NCBI GenBank assembly: GCA_038380795.1 | Contig: CM076268.1 | Span: forward strand, 22,175,001-22,239,000 | DNA: 64,000 nucleotides | Source of the DNA: Pyrocephalus nanus | Lineage: Eukaryota; Chordata; Aves; Passeriformes; Tyrannidae | Reading direction: 5' to 3' | Shown here: in pieces, positions 1-13,505 of the stretch | How positions within the stretch are numbered: the stretch's first letter is position 1 | How the letters are laid out: each line of letters begins with the position of its first letter | Program-made: the position numbers and the translations under genes | The notes under the pieces: generated by a model | What the model was told of the DNA's origin: nothing | What the model saw: only the letters and a program-made list of their open reading frames with translations | Databases searched by the model: none

Positions 1-3000
1 GACTGCTTCCCTTTGTCCTTGTTTATAAGAGAGAGGGTTTTTTTAGGAGTGCTGTATCCAAAGAGTGATCCTGTGTGTGCTGGAGGCCATAAACAAAACA
101 TTAACTCTGGAATGTAGCCCATTTGGGGTTGTCCAGTGGCTTTGTATTCAACCTGAACAAGTTAGTCTTGGTCACACTTTGCTTTTCAGCTTTGTGGTCT
201 ATTCTGGTTTCAATTCATTTTATTTCTTTTGTTTGCCAATAGAGGCAAAAGCTATGAACGAAGAAGGTCCCATAGGAGGGCCATCCTTGCTGCAGCAACC
301 CAAAAGCTACCTGTGCAAGGAGGAATGAATTAATGCACCTGCAAGAAAAAGGCTGGCACTCTTAGCTGTTGCCACTACACGTGGTGAGTACCTGGGCAAT
401 ATCTTGGCTGGCATTTCTTTCCATGGGAAACCTGTCCTTGGCATCATCTCTTTGCATGCAACTTGTTGAAAATTTCTGTCCTCTCTTCCCTTGGCTCCTT
501 GCAGAGCAGATTTATAGTCTCATTTTCCTTTTACAAATAAAACTCTAAGTGCAAATCCAAAGGATAAATAACGCAGTGCAGTCATGTCCATGGCAATATT
601 CTTTGTATCACTGCTGAAAGTCTGAGAGGAAAAGCTGGTGAAGGCAGGATATCTTGTGTGAGAAAACTTTTCTCATGCCAGTTCTGGAGGTTGAAGAGCA
701 ATCCTGTGTGCTTTTCCCCAAACATCCTGCTGCAGCTCAGGCAAACTCCATGTGCCTTGTCTGCAAAAAGGGGCTAAGGCACCCATCCTCCCTCACAGGG
801 TTATTGTGTGGGATGTGTACCAGCACACCAAGTGCTCAAGGTTGCTCCTTCATAAGCACAGAATGGACAGGTGTTTATAAGTAAAGCTCAGCATTTGGTC
901 TGCACTGGGTAAAAGGTAGGCATGAAAATGAAAATAGCATCACTGCTCCTCTGTCCATTAATGCATCTGCTATTCTGATTGCTCCCACCCTGCCTGTGAT
1001 CTCAACTGACATGGATTTGGCAGGTAGTGTTTAGAAGGGCACTGGGCACGTGCCACAGAGGCACCAAACCTGCAGGGATGAGTGGGGCTTCTATCAGCTG
1101 ACTCAACAGCATCAACATGGGCAGCTGCACACCAGGACCAAACACCTAATTTTTAGGAAGGGTGGCTTTTTTCTTGGGCTGAGCTGGAGGTTTGCAATTC
1201 TGGATTTTGTAGCACAAGATATACCTGGAACCACCCCCAATACTGTTTTCATTCTGCCTTGATTCCAGCTGTAATTTTAAGAGACTTTTGATTAACTAAG
1301 CAGAGGGGCAATGAACACGTGGATCAGAGATTAGGACTGCTTAATTGTCATCAACTACGGACCCTGCCCCTGTGTCACTTACAGGCCACCTCCGTGATGC
1401 TGCAGCCCTCACACAGAGGGGAGATGTGGGCTCAAGTACATCATGTCCTGCAGGGTGGAGAAACTGGAAGGAGATGGGGGTAGCTGCTTCCCACTGTCTG
1501 AACTTTATGCAATTCAAAGCACTTGAACTAGCTCAGGCACTTCTAGAAAGGGATTTTTTTTGTCCCGGGATTGAATAGTTACTTTATTGTCTTTGGGTCA
1601 GTGGTTTTGACCTCTTGCTTTTCATTGTTTAGTTGGGGTTTTTTTCCAGGTTGAAGAGGAAGCTTTTACTACAAACCTGTAATGGTAACAACCAGCCAGA
1701 AGCCCTGCTCTGCCAGTGCCCTAGCTTACCTGGCAGGCTGCAGCTCCAGACAGATTGACTGATCCCAGCTGCAAATCATGCATGGCAGGGGGAATCTGTG
1801 GCCTGCCCTGGCCAGCTGAAATAGTCCCACAATGGCCAGCGGGCCTCAGCTGGGGTCACTTCAGGCTTAGTCACTGACAAGTTGTTCACTTTAAATTCTG
1901 CCTTGAATCACAGATGTTTCCAGATGTGCAACTCGCTGGAAATTATAACCTGTCCTGCTGGGCTCAATGCACAGAGATTTTGGACTGTTGTGTTTCATAT
2001 ATCCCTTGTGTGTTAACACAGTGCCATTTGGCTTGGCATGGGCTGAGTTACAGAGGCTTGAAGGGAGTGGTTAGTAAGGCAGCTGAAAAGACTACTCACA
2101 AAACAGCTTCAGCATGGTCTGCAATAAAAAAGAATGGCCAGACAGACCAAGGTGGAAGAGACCCAAATGCCAGGAGTGATTCAGTCACCATGCTCGCTGA
2201 AATCTAATCTCCTTGCTGTGGCAGGCAATAAGAAGCCTGTGAAAACTATAACCGCACTGATTTTTTCCATCATTAGCTCCCTTCATGACCTCCCTTCTGA
2301 CTGCTTACTCCAGTCTCAAAGGATGGGACCCTTTCTGGAGGGAAGACCTGTGCCTCTGTTCCCTGAGAGGAAATTAGTCTGTAGCATTGCTATGCTTTAC
2401 TTAATATGTTTATGAAAGTGGAAATACCACCTGAATTTCTCTATAGGCTCTGCAGGGAAATCATGTTTCCATATTGCATTATGAGAAATACAGTGGAATT
2501 GTGCTATGCTCAGTTAATATTTTTAATGTATGGAGGCAAAAGAAACTTCAGTTCAGAAGTATATGCTTCCCTCTTTCTATTCAACATCCATAGCGCTATA
2601 AATACAAACTGCAGAGTACTTTCAGAACTGCAAGCCTTTAAGACTTCTCGAGGGAAAACATCACACCAAATTAATCTGCCGTCAAGTGGAAATTCTATAT
2701 TGTTTGCATTTGCCAATGTTCTGTATGTGGCTGTAATTGCACTGAAGCAGATATCTGCTTCAAGTTCTTCACAAGATTAAATGTGGCCAATTGGGCGTAA
2801 AAGAGTAATTGAAATGCAGAGCTGCTGCTTTGGATTTGTTAGAAGCATTGCTTATTTTTGCTCTGACATGACGACACTAGGTTTTGACTTCCTACTAAAA
2901 CAGGGAAATTTGGGGAATGTGATTTAGAGCATTGGGTCCCAAGCTAAGAGGAGGACTTTTCTGTCTGGAACTGCTGCTGCACTGCAGTGTGCCCTGAGCA

Positions 3001-3500
3001 TGCCCCTTGCTCTGTGTGTGCCCCTTCCTCCCCTCTGACCAGCAGAAAGCCTGGCAACAGCTGTGCCCCAGGATGCAGCCTCTGGCTGGGACCTCCAGTC
3101 CTGCTCCTGAGGATTTTGTGTTCTGAGCATTTGCCATAGATTTGAAGTTAAAAGGACTTGTGAAGGTCCAGAATAGCCTCCATGGCTTGTAACAGGGAGA
3201 GCCCAAGGTCTGAGTTGGATCCTGACTAGCGTCACGACGTCAGACCAAAGGAGCGTGTCAGCTTGCAAAGTCTGAAGTCTCACCCTAAGCCAGCTGGATG
3301 TGAAATGTTAAAAGATTTGCTTAAAAGCCTCACGCTTTCTTTTTCTATTTACTAGTTTAGCCATTTTCCCTCTTGCCATATAAATGTAATTATAAGCAAG
3401 TAAAAAGTATTTTTTCAAGTTGACTGTGCTGCCTTTTAATTCCGCATGAAAAATCAACTGCTCCCTATGCCCTGCCCAACAAGTAGTTAAATAAACAGGC
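1..3500. other. 3' flank of DUSP13B, no gene recognised
   Basis: Ordinary AT-rich intergenic sequence with short chance frames only. By synteny DUSP29 (DUPD1) is expected further left, outside the window; none of its exons is visible here. Confidence 0.6.
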
Positions 3501-3533
3501 CCAGGTGAGCAGAATTGCCAGTTTGAATCCTTC

Positions 3534-3539
3534 TTTATT
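3534..3539 (-). terminator. DUSP13B: Polyadenylation signal for DUSP13B
   Basis: The plus strand reads tttatt, so AATAAA is read on the minus strand about 190 bases past the stop codon. It is the first canonical signal downstream. The cleavage site would fall near 3510-3520. Confidence 0.6.
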
Positions 3540-3727
3540 TCATTTTCTTTCCAATTAGTGGGCTTATCCAAAACACACATGCCTAGCAGCTCCTAACAGT
3601 TTGCTCATGCTCACCCTTTTCCCAAAGTTTCTCAGTGCATCTGCAGAGCAGTCCTGACAGCATCCTTTCGGTCTTCATTGAGGGCAGCATCTCTTGGTCT
3701 GGTGTCAGGAGACATGCCTTCTTGGCA

Positions 3728-3942
3728 CTAGCAGGCCCCTGCTCCTCTGCCTGTTCCCCTTCCTAACTGGAGGTCCAACTCCTGAAGCTGCTTGAGGAAG
3801 CCAGAGTTGGGGCAGATCCCTCTGTGTGAGCGCACAGTCTGAATTGCGTCGGCGAGGGACATGTGTTCACAGATCATGAGGAAAGCGAGTACAAGAGTTG
3901 CAGATCGACTGATTCCCATTGCACAGTGAACCAGCACTTTGC
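3728..3942 (-). CDS. DUSP13B: DUSP13B coding exon 3 with catalytic loop and stop
   Basis: The acceptor reads TTTTCCAG. The exon opens with [13 protein letters not shown], the complete HCxxGxxRS catalytic loop, continues through [14 protein letters not shown] and ends at TAG (3730-3728). 70 residues are encoded here. Confidence 0.95.
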
Positions 3943-6900
3943 CTGGAAAAAGGAGAGAGAGATGCAATTACACCAGCAGGCCAAATGGTGGGGGTTATTG
4001 TGTTGGAGCAGAGACGGCAGCTGATCCTGGGGATGGGCAGGCAGGTCTACACAGCCCTGCAGAGCAGCCCTGGTGCAGTGCTGGTGGGGGGACACGGGGC
4101 TGTTAGTGGCTGGGGACAGAAAACTCATAATTGTATTCCAGGATCTGTGGTTGTTTGCTTGAGTTTAGCTGTCAGGCTGACAGCATGCCCTTATCCCTCC
4201 TATACAGCCTGCCATCCACTGTGTCCCTCCTTGCTCATGTGTGGTTTTGGGAGTGATGCACTCACTGGCAAAGCTTCAAGTGTTCCTGCTTGAAGGCAGT
4301 GCTGTGAGAAGCAGCCTTGGCAGGTTACGTACTACCACAGGGCCTGGAAACTTGGGATTTCCAAAGTGCAATGCTCAGGAGTGCTCACCACTGTTACAGG
4401 AACAGTCTTGGTTTTCCACAAGTTCTCTTTTTTTATTTTACTTAGGGCAGTAATGCTTTCTGAGAGTGCTGACTGCTGCCCAGACTTGGTTGGAAGTGTG
4501 TGAGGAAAATGGACATTACTGTTAAGAGCAGCTCCTGTTTGTATGTGCCACTTCCATGCTGGAAGGAGATGAACACCTTTTTAAGTGGCCTTACTTGAAC
4601 TTAATGGAAACTTTTTTCAAAAGGATTGCTCTCTGATGGAAGAATTCATGTTTTCAGTCCTCTAAAAGAGGACTCAGGTTCCAGAGCTCATTCTGGAACC
4701 TGAAAATTTTCGTCTTGTAAATCTTGTAAAATACTTCATCTTTCACAGAAATGGCATAATCAATGAGAAATTTTTAATTGGGGGAAAAAATGTTCTTTGT
4801 TCTACTCAATTATAGCCATGCCTGAACATTTTCAAACTCTCTTGTCCTTTGCTGCAATGTGATCTAGTTTTTTCACAGAGACCGTGGCTCAGCAATTGGC
4901 CATTATTAAAGTAACAAGTGATTAGAATTAGATTTGAACTTCCGACTACCTAATGAACAACTCTGTCTCCCATTAAGGCAGCTGAAGAAAATGTGGTCTT
5001 TTTGACATGAAAACTTCAAAACACTTCTGCACTGTAAATCTTCACAAGTTTGAAACAAAACATTTTCTGCCTTTTTTTTAATTTTAATTTTTTAAGATTG
5101 TCATATTTGTGGTCTCTTGTTCACTAATTGTATAGCTGTACACAATGCAATTTAGTGACAATACAGTTTATATCCAGAAAAAGATGAAAAATCAGTGACA
5201 AAAATCCCATGCTGCTTTTTTCCTTCTGAGATGGAATAAACTATCTCAGATGCTGCTTCTGTGCAAAATGTAAGGAGGGGTAGAAAGAACGGATGGCTTT
5301 TCAGGGCCAGTTCCTTGTTTTGTTTGTGCTTACAGCATCTTAAATTCTCACTCTAGGGAGTGAGACAAAAATATCCTTGTTGGATGATGAGTCTAGATCC
5401 AGACAAAAACATCAGACTGATTGCCCCCATCTCCCCGGGTGTTAATACTGGGTACTTTGTGCACAGCTTCTAATCTTAAATCCCATTTTGTTTATGACAA
5501 GAGTATTTATTTAGCAACTGTTTTAGTTCTGACTAATGATGATGGCACAGCCACATGCTCGGAGAGCGCAAGCATGTGTTGTAAAAACCTGCTCTGGCCA
5601 GCAGGTTGGGAGAAGTGTTGGATTCCACAATGTATGTGACACAGCCACCTCTCATTATCCTGGCATGAGAAATCTGAGCGCAGACCTAAAGATAGACATG
5701 TCTTCAGTAGAAATAAAGGGACAAATATAGTCTCCAAGACAGTGATGAAAACAGCTCTGGTGACAGCAGAGTTGGACTGGGCATCAAAACCTTTGGGGGA
5801 AGGAAGAGGGTTTTCCAATGTAATGCAAGTTTTGCAGAATTTCTATGTGTTGTTCTCATTCAGATACAGCTTCGTAGAATTTACTGAGATATCAATACCA
5901 TTATTCAAGTTAAGTTAATCTGTCTGTCAATTCCATTAACTCCATGGGAATTCTTGGAAGCAAAGTCCTATTTTTTTGGGGAATGTGCGGAAATGTTTTG
6001 CACCCCTGCTAAAAGATAATACTAATTTGAATTTCCTCCAGACTTCTTTTTCAGTGTGCTGCACTATCATTAGCCTTCCCACTAACCCTGTAGGGTATGT
6101 ATACTGTGCTGTCTTCCCCAGAGAAGGCACTTTGGACCCATATAATCCTGGTCTGGGATTTTCAGAGGAGTGTAAAGGAATCAGGAGCACAATTTCTGTT
6201 TGAAAAATACTGCCAATAGGGCTAGTCCAAAAGATCTTTGGAAAATCTGTGTTTCAGTAGTTTGCAGTAGGCATAACTACAGCGCAGTGGCAGGAACCGG
6301 GGAAATCCAGATATTCACCATAATGTGCACCCCAGATAACAGAAGCCAAGGAACAACATGTTCTGAAAATTTTTCTTGGAATCAGAACTACTTCTTTTTT
6401 TTTTTTTTTTCCTCTGAAAACTTCTGTGCTACCAGCATTCTACAACTAAAAGAAAAAGAGCTTATGGTTTGAACTGCATCAGAAGGAGGGAAAACAAACA
6501 AGAAAAAAAAACAGAAAGAGGTGGCCGTGATGTTAGATTTAATTTTGCATCTCTGTATTTTTTGAAATTCAGTCTAACTTTGGCCATAAATTGGATGGGG
6601 GACAGGAGACTTGATGTTCTGAACTTAAATTTTGTCTGCAGCCTCAAACTGAATACCAAGTTGAGCACAAGTATAGATGCTGCTGTTAAATATTGCCTGT
6701 TGTGGTTTTTTTGGAGGTACAGAAAGCAGACCAAATTCCAGGCTTCTGCTTGTACAGGCTGGCTTTCTACTGTTTTGTGTCTAACTTGAGAGGAGGTGGT
6801 GTCCAGTAAGAACACACTGAATTTTCTTCCCTGCTTCTCTGGCTTATCTGCACTTCAGAAGCATTTTCCTGTATCAGCAAATAGCTTTAGAAGGTGTCTC

Positions 6901-9900
6901 AGCAAAAACCTGGACAAGCCTCAAGTATTGACCTTGGACCTAATCTGCATGGCTCTCTGATACACTTGTTCCCATGAGGATGCAGGTATATTATCTCTTT
7001 CACATGTGCAATATCTATTCCCCATTGTTAGCCTTTGTTTCACCATGCACAGAGGTTATGATAAATGCTGGTACACTGACAATAAAATGACTTGTTTGTT
7101 GCGGATAAATCAGTCATGTGAAATGATTTAATTAACGTAAAATTGCTCTAATGAAAGCAGATTTGAATTTACTATGTGATTATTTGTAGCAAACAAATTG
7201 AATGTTGAACTTGAGTAAGGAAACACAAGCTGTGTTGCTATTTGGTTCTGTTGACAGATTCAGACCCTTGTCTCTTAGCAGTAACTGCAAATGGGTTAAG
7301 TGACACTGACCCCCCATGATACACTGCATTTGACCGGTGCCTGAAGCACGTCTGTACCTTGTGGGCCGACTGTGGGGGGCAATTACAGCGTTTTCCTTCA
7401 GCCTCTCGCGGGAGGCAGCCAAGGTGTCCTGTCCCAGCAGCAAGGCTTGGATTGCTGGGTGGCTCCTGGACCACAGCCTGGGAAAGCAGCGTTGACAGAG
7501 ACAGTTGTGGTGCATTCCCCTGTCATATGGTGGGCTTTAAGAAGGCTACAACCAGATCTTCTGCAGCACGGAGTCCATGCCACGAGCTGGCATCCTCCAA
7601 TTCTGCCTTCCCCACTCCCATTTGATTGAACAGTGCAAAGAGAAGATGGACTGGTCCCACATTAGAGCCATGTTGCAACCTTCTCTCTGAACATGAAACA
7701 GGATCCCTAAGGAATAATGGGATTAACTGAGGAGAAGTGGGGGCACTTAGCTTCTGGCATTATTAGATCTTGCAATCCTTATTTGAAATTTTGCACCACA
7801 CATCTCGAGCTACTTTTTGCAGAGGCAGACAATAACTGTCATCTGGCTGGGATTTGTGCAGAACAATAACACTTGGTTTTTAACAGCGGATTATGGATAT
7901 TCTATCCAGCTCATGCCTGCTATAACTCTACTAACATCAAAGGGTTTGCACTAGGGATAAAGTTTGCACATTCAACTTTGTTGGCCAAATTCAAGTTGGG
8001 AAATTCAATGCTGTTGAACAGAATCAGTCATTAAAACACATAATAACTTATTGTCCTTTTGCTAATCATCATTAACTGAACTGAATGTCCTGAACTAGCC
8101 TTTGCTTTCTTGCAGGATGGATTCAATTTGGCTTGAGACCAGACTCTGGATCTGTCACCCATAGTGAATGCCCCAGCTGCCCTCACTCCATTGGATCCAG
8201 CAGAAGCTGCTCACCACAAGAGGAGCTCAGCTGGACTAATGGGACCCAGGGGCTCTTCCCACTCCACCATGGTTTTTTCATCTCCTATTAGGTTTTAGCC
8301 AGGTGCAGAATCCACTATCTTTTTCTTGATTAATCCAAATATCTGTTTTGTCACAGCTGAAAATACCAAGAAGCCTACAGAGAGCTTTTAATGGTGGCAT
8401 GTACCTTCTTGCCATGTCTCTGGAATAGGTAAGAGCTGTCACCTATTGGAGAGTGGGAGGTCAGACTGATGGACGCAATGCACCTGTGGCAGAGAGTGGA
8501 CCCTTTTCTCCAAAGGGTCTCTCTTCTGCTTTCATAACTCCCACCAGCAAAGAGGTGGCAGGAGAGGAAGCCTAGCTTTTCTTTTGGTCTACTGAAGTGG
8601 AAAAAGGGAAATGCCTTTGAGAGAGTTTGCCATTTCAGGAAGTTAATGGGTGATTTTAACCTGCCTGTTTTACACAAGTTCAGAGGTCAATAAAAGGTGA
8701 AACTCTCTACCTGGGAATCTTTCGCTGACACAGTGTTAGTTTAATGGTTTTTGTGACATGCTTTCATCAAGTTCTCTTTCCATCCCTCTTCTGCTAGACT
8801 TTACCAAACCCTGTTGATTTACTTTACTTTCTGCACTCCAGAAAGATACAAAATGTACAGGTGGCCATGCAAAGGGTCAAGATTGATATTCAAGGTGTTG
8901 CCCTTTGAGCTTGAGCATGAGGGAGAAGCCCAATACTTTCTTGACTCCATCTTTTTCCTTGTAGGGAAGGGGACAGATTATGCATCTGCTCACCCTCTTC
9001 TGAGCCTCCCCAAACAGCTCTGTTACACGGGCAAAGAAACAGCCAGGCTGTGCTGAAGGAAAGGCAGCCAAGGAAGCAAGGATCATAAAATAATGCTTAT
9101 ATGGCATGGCTGCAGCAGTAGTGCATGTATTTCCTAATCTGTACAATAGGGATGATGAAGGAAGTTGGTTAGGGTGTGATGCAGCCATTGACCACCGTGA
9201 CAGGAATAGCTCCCAATTAGGAGCGTGTGAGTGCACACTCCTATCCTTCCTTTTTCTCACACTCTGGCATCAGAGTTTGAAGAAATTGCCTTAAAAATAA
9301 ATTCATTACATCATCAAAGACATGTTCTGTTCAGCTAAGGTAGAAATCTGGAATAAATCTGTCCATGCTCTTTTCTGGATTTCTGGTGTAAAGTATCAGA
9401 ATTTTTTTTTTTCAAGCATGATAGAAGTAACAGTTCTTACCTAATTCTAAGGAATACTTGATTCATAATTTTAAATATGTTTGTGCCTCATACAGTCTTA
9501 ACTTTGACATATCCTCCCAGGTAAAAAAAGATTATATATTTTCATTAAAGGAAAAAAAGTTGAATTTGCTTGTCATAGTTAAGCAGCAGTCTTAAATGAC
9601 TTCTCAGACAAGCAGTAGTACCTTGTTACATCCTGAATTTAATATTAACAGGCCTCTTGTCACCTGGTATATTTTTTTTCAACATCACTGCTTATAATAA
9701 ATGCTTCTTTTTTTCTTCTTCTGAATGATGTGAGTAACCCTCCCCTCCCTGTCTCATCCCTGCATGGGTCATGGGTATTTAGCTGCTAAATTTCTGTACC
9801 TTGGGAAATTATGCTTCCAGAACATCTTGTTTATATATTTTCTAAACTGTTGCACTTTCCTTAAAATGATGAATGTCGGCAACAGCTGGACAGTATATGA

Positions 9901-12339
9901 TTAAATTTCACCTTGTCTGCATTCCCAGAACCCTGCTTCCATATGGAGTTCAGTAAAGCAATATTAAAAGCATGGGAGCAGGGATAAATATGCCTTGAGC
10001 TGTAACTTGTTCTGCATTCGTAATTTTATTATTTGGGCATGCATTTTGCAAAGCACTATTTTCGTTTGCTTTTTTGGCTACCACAATTCATCTGTTGTTT
10101 TCTGTCTTTTGTCAACTGATTTGAAAGTTTGCTGTTACACACAGATGAGTAGATTTTGGATCTTACCTTTCTCTGGAGCATTGCCAATAATGGCTTCAAT
10201 TGCAAATAGCGTATGCTGTAATAGAAATGGGTGCAGATCCAAGTTCCCCAAATATGTTTGTGGTTTTGAAATCCAAACACAGCCCTCAGTTGCTCAAAGG
10301 CAAATATATTTTAATGGAGTTGATGAAGACCTCCGAAGAGCAGTAAATGCAGAGGTATCCAGCACGGAGGTACATTGTTGGCAGTCACTGTGTCTCCTCT
10401 TCCTAGCTTGTGGATCAGATCTACTAGGTACATATCAGTAGGTTAGGTAGTTAGTACTTTAGGACCCTGCCTGAAATTAAGGCTCACCATGATGCAAGCA
10501 AAAGTTTGCAGAGTGTAGAACTGTTCTCTTAATCACTTATTTTTGAGTAGTATCTGTACAGTTTTGTGACACAGTGGAGACTTGCTTTTGTGAAGGTTTG
10601 TCCTTAATAGTAGTGATCCCCCATTAGACCCAGGACTCTGGCATTATACCTGGTCTGTGTTTAGCAAATCCAGGGATTTTGGATTTTTTGTGTTATCTTC
10701 CTATTTCAAGGTTATATTTCTTCTAGCAACAGCATGACATTATGCCTGGCTGGTGGTATTGCTTAAGTTCTCTTGTACAGAACTGCTTTCTAGAAAGTTC
10801 TTCCCTATTCTGTGTTTGTATGATTTGCACAGATTGTAGCATTATAGTTGAATCTTCTTACTCAAATACGATATTTGCCCTTGTCTTTTATTTTAAACCC
10901 CATCACTATTCTAAAAGATGAAATAATGTGCCTCCTCCCAGGTCAGTGTGTCCCTAGAAGTAATAACAGATACTTGTTATTTTGTATTTCACTGATGAGT
11001 AACACTGGGCACAGGGATAACCACTTTGAAAGCCTGTTCAGTGCACCCTGAAACAGGAAAGTCCCACAAGGGAATTCAGGAGCCAGGTGAGATTCTACTG
11101 GGTTTGAGTATCTCCATTCTTATCCCCATGTGTAGGTGGTTGGTTTATGTCAGATAATATTTGATAAGTTGCCCTGCTTGTCTGCCGTGCAGAAGACGTG
11201 CAACATGCACAGATGGTCTGGTTACCTCTGGGGGAATTCAGTGCTTCTCTGATGTACTGAGCAACTGGGTAGAAGTGAATGCTGAGATCGAAGTTTGGGT
11301 GGTCCTCTGCTTCTACTCCGTAGTAGTGCACAGGCAAGTCATTGTAGAAGGTGGGTCCGGTGTCGATGCGGAATCGCCCGGCAGCGGCGTTCACCACGTG
11401 GGAGATGCCCATTCGGCTCAGCTGGGCTTTGTCACGAGCGACATACCTGGAAAAAAGATGGTGAGTTATATTTGATTGCTGCATTGTAATGTGAGGTAGA
11501 ACATACTGCTGATGCTGAGTTTGCTAAAACTGCATGAAGTTGTAGTGCCTATTTTCTGACAGATAGATCAGGCCCGAAGTGTCCATCAAAATGCTTTGAA
11601 GCAGCAGTTAAGAAACTGACTTTTATATTTCCCATATATTTTTTCCCAAACATCTGTTTAGGTGATTCTTCTCAGCTGATGAAAGGTGGTGGTGGAGATA
11701 TTTCTGCACAAGCCAAGAGCTTTCTGGTTTGCTTTCTCACCAAGTCACCTCTGCTAAGCATCCATCAGTTCAGGGGACTGATGCCATCTGGCAATGTGAG
11801 GAGAAAATGAGGTTGATCCTGTTTTACCCAGCTCTGGCACGACTGCCTGAGGTACTAATGCCATGGTTCCAGCAGGCTTTTGCAGTGTGGGACTCCTGTA
11901 CTAATACAGGAGGAGAAAGCAGGAGGGAGAGGATATTCTTTTCAGTTACTTACTTTAGTTAGGATGTCTTTTCTCTATGCTGTACCATCCTATATAAGTT
12001 CAACCTTGTTCAACACTTAGACTTGTTTGAGGGGTCCCCAAATTAGTACCTAGCTCTCTTTTTTTAAATAAGGAGTAGAAGATTTGGGGGGAAATAGGGT
12101 AGGGGCTAAGAGCTGCATTAACACCTTCAACCCTTCCCTCTCTCTTACAGGTCTCCCACGTAGAGGTTTGGCCAGACTTCATCCACGTGCCCTGTGGGGG
12201 ATGAGCGTGTGCAGAGCAGGCGCCGCAGCTCCTCCAGGGATGGTGTCCCAGCACTGCTCTGACTGCCAGGCGTCCACCTTGAGGTGCTTCTTATCTTGGG
12301 GCGCCGTAAGTCCCCGCTGCACAAGGAGTCCCAGGCCAT
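3728..12339 (-). CDS. DUSP13B: DUSP13B (TMDP) orthologue, atypical dual-specificity phosphatase
   Basis: Three coding exons (12339-12149, 11446-11226, 3942-3728) join in phase to give 208 residues; human TMDP is about 198. The start is the ATG one base inside an exon whose acceptor reads CTCTTTCAG. The N-terminus carries DLRRPKI, shared with human TMDP, then [13 protein letters not shown], the entry motif of this family. Exon 2 gives VVNAAAGRF, and the general acid is Asp112 in VEAEDHP. The phosphatase loop HCAMGISRS puts the nucleophile at Cys144 and Arg at 150; the tail LGRGTGRG again resembles TMDP. The family removes phosphate from Tyr and Ser/Thr; mammalian DUSP13B is testis-enriched and reported to act on JNK and p38. 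The intron before exon 3 is 7.3 kb, against 1.1 kb in the two sister genes. Because the acceptor lies directly before the ATG, a noncoding upstream exon is required and was not located. Orthology is strong from motif matches; no alignment search was run. Confidence 0.93.
3943..11225 (-). other. DUSP13B: DUSP13B intron 2 (7.3 kb)
   Basis: Follows from the exon junctions on each side. AT-rich with short T and A runs. I found no repeat body or extra exon in it. It is more than six times longer than the same intron in the two sister genes. Confidence 0.85.
11226..11446 (-). CDS. DUSP13B: DUSP13B coding exon 2
   Basis: A 221-base exon with acceptor TTTTCCAG and donor GAG|GTAACC (phase 1). It encodes the first half of the phosphatase fold, including [11 protein letters not shown] and HYYGVEAED with the general-acid Asp. 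Its length equals that of the matching exon in the gene at 29-33 kb. Confidence 0.94.
12149..12339 (-). CDS. DUSP13B: DUSP13B coding exon 1
   Basis: The exon encodes residues 1-63 plus two bases. The donor reads CCT|GTAAGAG, so the intron is phase 2. The true exon begins at 12340, one base before the ATG, after a pyrimidine-rich acceptor. It holds the DLRRPKI motif and [12 protein letters not shown]. Confidence 0.92.
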
Positions 12340-13313
12340 CCTGAAAGAGGGAGAGCAGACATTCACCACCAGCCAGAGACATTTCTGAGGTCTCCCTCTC
12401 TTTCTCTCACCATGTCAAACAGCTGATTAAAACTTCATTATTATATTTTTTAAGATTTTTCTTTTAATAGGAAGTGGGGAAGTTCCTACTGCTCTCTGGA
12501 ATTCTAGAGATTACTATTGGCACAGTGAAAACACCCAGCCTTTGATGTGCCAGTATGAGAGTTCCACTTTCAAATGGGAAGCGGTAATGCTATGGAATAT
12601 GCATTGTGTAAAGGTGTCTACTCAGTGGGTATACAACAAGGTACTAATTTGTTATGCTGAGGTTTTCCTTTAATCAGGTAACTAGGGCTTCCTTATATAT
12701 ACTTAATCTGATTTGTCTTTTATAATTTGCTCAACAAAATGAGCTGGACTGAACAAAATTGGTCTTGCAAAATCTTATTCACTGGTTAGCTATTAATTGT
12801 CAACTTCAATGGGAAAAACTCTGTTAGGAGTATTTTGATTCTTTCCAGTGGTTGTTACCAGCCATACTTGTCCTCGTGGCAAATGTTTAGAAAACTCTGC
12901 ATGAGTTAAAGTGATTCCAGCTGTCATTCATAGGAGCATTAACCTATTTTTTAAAAAACTTGTTTCATTTGCATTCCTCTCCTCTCTGCTCCCTCCAAGA
13001 GCTATCCCATTTCTAATCTCGAAGTAAGTACTTCAGTTACAAGGAGAAACACTTTTTTAGGCATCCCTTTATCTCTGGAATTACTCTGTTCCTATGTGGT
13101 ATGTTTCTTTTGAAATAGTGGTTCCTTGTGCTAGCTATAGATTTGAACTGTTGGGAGGATTTTTAAAGAGGGGAATAGACATTCTGTTTTTCCCTGTTCT
13201 AAGCAAATTTTAGAAACATATTTTTTCTATGTTCTAAAAATTAATCAAGTATCTGCATTACAGAGATATTACAAAGTCTGTCAACTCATGAGCTTTAAAA
13301 CAGAGGCATCTAT

Positions 13314-13505
13314 CTAGGACATGGGTGAAGTTGCAGTCAGTGGGTCAAAGTCTTGCTCTGGCACTGCCTGCAGCATATCTTTTGCATAAATTGAGCGGTG
13401 GTTTGGGGTAGAACAATCCAGGACAGCAAATCTGAAATCTTGCATCTTTTTCTCAACATCTCTATCGTTAACAGGTATTAACATCGACAATTTCTTTCCA
13501 AACAC
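13314..13505 (-). other. Unrecognised protein-like frame upstream of DUSP13B
   Basis: 63 codons to TAG rich in charged residues (VNDRDVEKKMQDFRF), following an AG acceptor-like site near 13511. Two stops lie just upstream in the same frame. It may be a fragment of an old insertion. It is about 1 kb upstream of DUSP13B exon 1 but ends in a stop, so it is not an in-frame exon of that gene. Confidence 0.15.
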
